From positions 1 through 64,000 of the forward strand of contig JBFGZS010000013.1 in assembly GCA_041586615.1 (NCBI GenBank): DNA of 64,000 bases, written 5' to 3'. This document shows, one piece after another, positions 59,901-64,000 of the stretch (positions within the stretch are counted from its first letter, which is position 1; every line of letters begins with the position of its first letter). The DNA comes from Motiliproteus sp041586615. Lineage in GTDB: Bacteria > Pseudomonadota > Gammaproteobacteria > Pseudomonadales > Balneatricaceae. Under the pieces are notes generated by a model. That model was not told where the DNA came from, made no database searches, and was given only the letters and a program-made list of their open reading frames with translations. The translations under genes and the position numbers were made by a program.

Positions 59901-60302
59901 TTGTCACAATTTGAATGGAAAGTGGCGTTTCGCGTCGGTGATCCGATGGTGGATGAGCAGCATAAAAAGCTGTTTGCCCTGTTAGGTGCGTTGCACCAAG
60001 GGATACATAGCTGTGATTCGCGAGAACGGGTTCAGACGACCTTAGCGGAGCTGTTGGCCTATACCCGGTATCATTTTTCTGCAGAAGAGGCGCTCATGCA
60101 GAAGGCTAACTACCCTGAATTCCTTGCCCATAAAGCGTTGCACGACGCCTTGTTGGCGAAGGTCGTTGCTATGCAGGAAGAAGCAGCCAAAAGCGACTCC
60201 GATATGGGAGTTGCCTTACTGGTATTTCTGAATGACTGGTTGGTAAAACATGTTCTGGAGAGCGATAAGGCGATTGGCCGTTTTCTGGATGCAGGCAGCT
60301 AA
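59901..60302 (+). CDS. Bacteriohemerythrin
   Basis: 133 residues from a TTG with GGGAG upstream. All seven di-iron ligands are found at the expected spacing: His21 (DEQH), His58 and Glu62 (YHFSAEE), His77 and His81 (HKALH), His117 and Asp122 (KHVLESD). It binds O2 reversibly in the cytoplasm and may supply oxygen to or protect enzymes from it. Single-domain, full length. Converges on apt. Confidence 0.95.
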   Translation: MSQFEWKVAFRVGDPMVDEQHKKLFALLGALHQGIHSCDSRERVQTTLAELLAYTRYHFSAEEALMQKANYPEFLAHKALHDALLAKVVAMQEEAAKSDSDMGVALLVFLNDWLVKHVLESDKAIGRFLDAGS

Positions 60303-60332
60303 AAGACCTGCATCAGAGGCCGCTAGGTGCGC

Positions 60333-60866
60333 TCAATAAGCGATTAGCGTGTGAACGGGAATCCCGGCTTCTTGTAAGCGTGTAGAGCCGCCAAGGTCGG
60401 GTAGGTCGATAACCGCTGCGGCTTCGACAACGTCGGCGCCCAGCTTTTGCAGCAGTGTTGCGGCGGCAAGCAGGCTGCCTCCTGTTGCAATCAAATCATC
60501 AAGTAGCAACACCTTATCGCCCTCTGCGCAGGCGTCGGTTTGAACTTCGACGGTTGCAGTTCCGTATTCTAATTGATAGGAACAGGAGATCGTTTCGCCA
60601 GGAAGTTTTTTTTTCTTGCGAACCAGAATCAGGGGGAGATTCAGTTTATAGGCCATCACTGAGCCGAAGAGGAATCCGCGGGCATCGAGGCAGGCAATAT
60701 GCGTGATGTCGCTATCCATATAATGCTGGCAGAGTGCGTCTGTCACGATGTGGAGTGCTTTGGGGTCGCGCAATAGCGGTGCAATATCTCGGAAAGTGAC
60801 GCCCGGTTCTGGCCAGTCCGCTACAGCACGGATAGCAGACTTGATATAGCACTCGTCAAACAGCAT
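60333..60866 (-). CDS. apt: Adenine phosphoribosyltransferase
   Basis: 177 residues. PRPP-binding motif VLLLDDLIATGGS (119-131) and the N-terminal PGVTFRDIAPLLRDP and ARGFLFGS marks. It makes AMP from adenine and PRPP in the salvage pathway. It follows fnr by 36 bp in the same direction, possibly cotranscribed. Confidence 0.96.
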   Translation of the reverse strand: MLFDECYIKSAIRAVADWPEPGVTFRDIAPLLRDPKALHIVTDALCQHYMDSDITHIACLDARGFLFGSVMAYKLNLPLILVRKKKKLPGETISCSYQLEYGTATVEVQTDACAEGDKVLLLDDLIATGGSLLAAATLLQKLGADVVEAAAVIDLPDLGGSTRLQEAGIPVHTLIAY

Positions 60867-60902
60867 GGTTCGCCTCTGGAAAATAAAAAGAAGGAGATAT
60901 AA

Positions 60903-61685
60903 TCAGGTGGATGCCTGTTGTGTGTTGTTGTGTGATGGGGTATTCGTCAGATTCTCGCCAGACACGCGATAGAGCTCTTCCAGGCAGAGGATCTCTATCT
61001 CTTTGCCTTCCACGTTGATTAGGTTCTGCTTCTGGAAGCGGGTAAAAATACGGCTGACCGTCTCAACGGCGAGGCCGAGGTAGTTGCCGATTTCGTTGCG
61101 CGACATGGATAATCTGAACAGTGTGGCCGAGTAGCCCCGTAAACGAAACCGTTCTGAGAGCTTGATCATAAACGTGGCTACGCGCTCTTCAGCGGTTTTT
61201 TTGCTAAGGAGTAGCATCATCTGTTGTTCGTCGCGGAGTTCCTTGCCCATCGCGCGGATCAGTTGCCGGCGAAGTTCGGGCATCTGGCCTGAAAGATCGT
61301 CGAGCTTGTCGTAAGTAATCTCGCACACCGTGGTTGTTTCAAGAATCTTGGCGGAAACGGGGTAGTCCGCGTTGGCGATCGCGCTCAGGCCGATAATTTC
61401 GCCGGGAAAATAAAAGCCGGTTATCTGCTCTTCGCCATGATTGGTTACCGTGTAGGTTTTGATCGTTCCCGCTCTGACCACATAGATCGCGTGAAATGGG
61501 TCGCCTTGGTGAAGCAGGTGAGCGCCTTTCTTCAGCGGTGGGCTTTTCTCAACAATTTTGTCGAGTCGCTCCATATCGCTGTTACTGAGTGCAAAAGGCA
61601 GGCACAACGAGGCAAGGCCGCAGGTGGTACAACTCGTACGGTTCAGCGTCCGCGATCTTTCTACTGATGTAGGCTTCTCAGCCAT
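60903..61685 (-). CDS. fnr: FNR-family oxygen-sensing regulator
   Basis: 260 residues from ATG 61685 (GGGATG upstream); the ATG 9 bases earlier sits directly on that site and is less likely. Four cysteines for the 4Fe-4S cluster at 19, 22, 28 and 121 (CTTCGLASLC; TTVCEI). Recognition helix ETVSR with Glu208, Ser211, Arg212 equal to E. coli FNR. It activates anaerobic respiration genes when oxygen is low. It follows hemN. Confidence 0.97.
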   Translation of the reverse strand: MAEKPTSVERSRTLNRTSCTTCGLASLCLPFALSNSDMERLDKIVEKSPPLKKGAHLLHQGDPFHAIYVVRAGTIKTYTVTNHGEEQITGFYFPGEIIGLSAIANADYPVSAKILETTTVCEITYDKLDDLSGQMPELRRQLIRAMGKELRDEQQMMLLLSKKTAEERVATFMIKLSERFRLRGYSATLFRLSMSRNEIGNYLGLAVETVSRIFTRFQKQNLINVEGKEIEILCLEELYRVSGENLTNTPSHNNTQQAST

Positions 61686-61728
61686 AAACGACATCCCTGC
61701 AGCTATTTTTTCTATTGGCTAAACAAAC

Positions 61729-61763
61729 AACCGAACCATTATGGCTTATTTAATAGTTCGGTT
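61729..61763 (-). terminator. Hairpin between hemN and fnr
   Basis: AACCGAAC pairs with GTTCGGTT over a 19-base loop. On the minus strand it is followed by GTTTGTTTAG. It could end part of the hemN transcripts before fnr, or be an attenuator. Confidence 0.45.
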
Positions 61764-61775
61764 GAAGCCTGGGCG

Positions 61776-63167
61776 TTAGATGATCCGTGAGAAAGTGCGC
61801 CCTGCTTGTGATTTTTGTGCATAGGCATCAAAAGTCATACAGATTCGACGGATCAGAAGGCGTCCAGACGGTGTGACACGGAAAGTCTCACCGCACTTCT
61901 CTACCAGGCCGTCATCGACAAACTGCTGCATAGCCTGGATCTCTGGCGCAAAGAAACGGTTGAAATCAAGATCAAACTCTTTCTCAATGACGGAAGGGGT
62001 TAGTTCAAAATGGCAGATTAGCTGCGTGATGACGCGGCGGCGGATGCGATCTTCTCGGGTGAGAATGACCCCGCGCTTGATGGCCTGTCCTTTAGTTGCG
62101 ATTGCCGCTTCATAGAGGCTGAGATCGTGCTCGTTTTGGTAGTAAACATCGCCAATTTGACTGATGGCTGAAACGCCCATGGCCACGAGATCACAATCGC
62201 TGTGTGTGGTGTAGCCCTGGAAGTTGCGGTGCAGGTGGCCTTCGCGTTGTGCAACGGCCAATTCGTCATCGGGCTTGGCAAAGTGATCCATGCCAATGTA
62301 GACATAGCCCGCATCGATCAGTTGATTGATGGTGTTTTCCAGGATGACCAGCTTATCGCTGGGCACGGGAAGGTCGCTGTCGCTGATGTGTTTCTGAGAG
62401 CGGAAACGGTCGGGCATGTGAGCGTAGTTAAAGACCGATAATCGGTCCGGGCTCATCTGGATGATCGAGTCGACCGTCTTGCTAAAGCCGTCGATTGTTT
62501 GGTGCGGGAGTCCGTAGATCAGGTCGATATTGATCGATTTGAAGCCCAGCTCGCGAGAAGACTGAATGATCTCTTCTGAAAGGGATGTCGGCTGTAAGCG
62601 GTTAACGGCGGCCTGTACCTTGGGGTCGATATCCTGAACACCCAGGCTGACGCGGTTAAAGCCCAATTCGCGAATAACAGCCATCCGGGATGCATCAGCT
62701 TCGCGTGGGTCTATCTCGATCGAGTAATCGCCCTGGTCGTCATCGCGTAACCGGAAGTTGTCCCGGAGTACGCCCACTAGCTCACGCATTTGATCATCGC
62801 TGATAAAGGTCGGTGTTCCACCGCCCCAGTGCAGTTGGTTGACGATTCTATCGTCAGAATACCATTTTGAAAGCTGTGCGACCTCTTGGTAGAGCTTGTC
62901 GAGGTAAGGCTGGGCCTTTTTCTTGTTGCGGGTGATTACTTTGTTGCAGGCGCAGAAATAACAGGCGTGTGTACAAAAAGGTAGGTGGACATAAAGCGAT
63001 AAAGGTGCATTTTTGTCCGCCGTCTCTTGACCGTTCTTTACCAGCGTCTCAGATGACAGCGCGGGATCGAATTGAATGGCGGTAGGGTAAGAGGTATAGC
63101 GTGGCCCAGAAAGATCGTAGCGACGGATCAGTTCAAGATCCCATTTGATTTGGTTTTCAATTTTCAC
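61776..63167 (-). CDS. hemN: Oxygen-independent coproporphyrinogen III oxidase
   Basis: 463 residues. Radical SAM cluster motif CTHACYFC (Cys65, 69, 72) plus ACN, the HemN form. YVHLPFC, LHWGGGTPTF, NRVSLGVQD and DLIYGLPHQT are family marks. It makes protoporphyrinogen in haem synthesis without O2, which matches the window's several cytochromes. E. coli length 457. hemN then fnr then apt run in the same direction. Confidence 0.97.
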   Translation of the reverse strand: MKIENQIKWDLELIRRYDLSGPRYTSYPTAIQFDPALSSETLVKNGQETADKNAPLSLYVHLPFCTHACYFCACNKVITRNKKKAQPYLDKLYQEVAQLSKWYSDDRIVNQLHWGGGTPTFISDDQMRELVGVLRDNFRLRDDDQGDYSIEIDPREADASRMAVIRELGFNRVSLGVQDIDPKVQAAVNRLQPTSLSEEIIQSSRELGFKSINIDLIYGLPHQTIDGFSKTVDSIIQMSPDRLSVFNYAHMPDRFRSQKHISDSDLPVPSDKLVILENTINQLIDAGYVYIGMDHFAKPDDELAVAQREGHLHRNFQGYTTHSDCDLVAMGVSAISQIGDVYYQNEHDLSLYEAAIATKGQAIKRGVILTREDRIRRRVITQLICHFELTPSVIEKEFDLDFNRFFAPEIQAMQQFVDDGLVEKCGETFRVTPSGRLLIRRICMTFDAYAQKSQAGRTFSRII

Positions 63168-63310
63168 AGAAAATCACACCGAAGCTGAAGAGAGTGGTAA
63201 GTAGCCCTGTAGTCATTCGTCATAGGGTGTCGAACCCTTATTAAACCACAGGGCGGATGATGTTTCAGTAACCGGGTGCGTATTTCGATGCATGCGCAAG
63301 GCATCGGTCG

Positions 63311-63376
63311 CTCTTAACCCGGCGGGTGAATCGCCTAACGCAGGGATCAGTTAACAGTGGCCTGTAGGCCACTGTG
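63311..63376 (+). repeat. Dispersed palindromic repeat, uninterrupted copy matching copy 7
   Basis: CTCTTAACCCGGCGGGTGAA, TCGCCTAACGCAGGG, ATCAGTTAACA and the palindrome CAGTGGCCTGTAGGCCACTG. Serves as the empty-site version of the repeat split at 23212-23452. Confidence 0.75.
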
Positions 63377-63696
63377 AGGCCCGGCAAAGCCAGTAGCTTC
63401 ACGCAGTTGCCAGGGTTGAGGGGGCGATGGGCGGATGGGTATGGATAGCTCTTTGTCCGCCAGATTAATAGGCGCAGAGCCTTGGCTGATTTAAGCAAGA
63501 AAAAGGCAAAAACCGATAGCTTTGCTAGTATCTGAAGTGGCAAAAGCAATTAACCGTAAAGAGTGCAGTGCTTTAGGCTGTCTAGGCGTTTGTCGTCGGT
63601 TGCCTGAGCTGTGGCCGTGGAGGGCTTGGTCCAGGTGCTTTTTTGAGTTAGAAAACGGTCAGTGAATGCGGATGGTTTACGTTGATGGGTTGAATT

Positions 63697-63835
63697 GATA
63701 GCTTGGCTTGATAGCTTGGCTTGATAGCTTGGCTTGATAGCTTGGCTTGATAGCTTGGCTTGATAGTTTGGCTTGATAGTTTGACTTGATAATTTGACTT
63801 GATAGTTTGGCTTGATGCTTGACTTGATAGTTTGG
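63697..63835. repeat. 13-bp minisatellite, about 11 units
   Basis: Units of GATAGCTTGGCTT: five identical copies, then variants (GATAGTTTGGCTT, GATAGTTTGACTT, GATAATTTGACTT, and a 12-mer GATGCTTGACTT). Because the unit is 13 bp, the frame shifts through the array and no protein repeat would be kept. Confidence 0.95.
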
Positions 63836-64000
63836 GCGGATGCGAGCAGTCAAGGGCCTGTGGGTATTGCGCGTTAAAAGTCGGCGCGTTGTCAGATTGT
63901 TGATGTAAGTCAAAAAAGAGTTGGTGATCACTTGGTAGAGTGGGTCGGTCGATTTCTGATAATTATAAGGCGGTTAGCGATTGCCGTTCAGCGGCGAAGG

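Larger units (their letters stand above)
63168..64000. other. Intergenic region to the window end with repeats
   Basis: No convincing gene. It holds the uninterrupted repeat copy at 63311-63376 and a 13-bp minisatellite at 63697-63835. The open frames seen here are produced by the repeats. Confidence 0.55.

Noticed and set aside
63697..63835. CRISPR-like array
   Set aside because: Units follow each other directly with no spacers and there are no cas genes.
63677..63931. 84-codon minus-strand frame with repeating SSQAIKPSYQ-like residues
   Set aside because: It results from the 13-bp minisatellite; unit length is not a multiple of three and there is no ribosome site.

Overview
The window reads as chromosomal DNA of a free-living gammaproteobacterium with moderate G+C and dense, mostly well-conserved genes. 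The placement rests on several things: a maoP/hdfR divergent pair arranged as in enterics, a hemN-fnr-apt block, E. coli-like RimK, YbiT and CusA proteins, and an ectoine-type aspartokinase that hints at a salty habitat. Multihaem and other c-type cytochromes, a PEP-CTERM protein, NnrU, a bacteriohemerythrin and FNR point to a respiratory lifestyle that crosses oxic/anoxic boundaries. The exact genus cannot be told from the sequence. No rRNA, tRNA, CRISPR array, phage or complete insertion sequence was seen.

Layout. 1-5.8 kb: a sensor kinase cut by the window edge, small conserved proteins, a CHASE-like/GGDEF protein and an alpha/beta hydrolase. 6.0-15 kb: a Cus-type monovalent metal efflux operon (small exported protein, CusC, CusB, CusA) followed by an exported Met/His-rich protein and two c-type cytochromes. 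The CusB tail and one cytochrome carry runs of a Met-Asp-Gly-Met pentapeptide. 15-22.3 kb: an aspartoacylase-like enzyme converging on rimK-rimB, maoP/hdfR, a PEP-CTERM protein, a double thioredoxin-fold protein and an unknown. 22.8-25.5 kb: a TusA-like protein, a LuxE-type acyl-protein synthetase and NnrU.

25.8-35.1 kb is the most unusual block: an 11-haem exported cytochrome, a ResB-like protein, two SUMF1/FGE-fold proteins, a membrane-anchored TPR protein, two more SUMF1/FGE-fold proteins and a CcsA-like protein. The genes are mostly joined by 1-4 bp overlaps. ResB and CcsA together form a system II cytochrome c synthase, so the locus appears to carry its own haem-attachment machinery plus a duplicated pair of secreted SUMF1-fold proteins. 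35.2-43 kb is a MoxR/DUF58/DUF4381/BatA/BatB-TPR/BatD operon. 43-64 kb is mostly housekeeping: SEC-C and DUF3010 proteins, a second GGDEF protein, formate-THF ligase, PurC, aspartokinase, pyruvate kinase, the ABC-F protein YbiT, a cold-shock protein with its promoter and long leader, Pgi, QueE, RdgC, bacteriohemerythrin, Apt, FNR and HemN.

The intergenic DNA is distinctive. A mosaic family of palindromic repeats recurs about ten times. One copy (23.2 kb) is split by a 155-bp element with perfect 17-bp terminal inverted repeats and a near-perfect 8-bp target duplication, which is typical of an IS66-type MITE. Short tandem duplications, including a 13-bp minisatellite at 63.7 kb, occur both between and inside genes.
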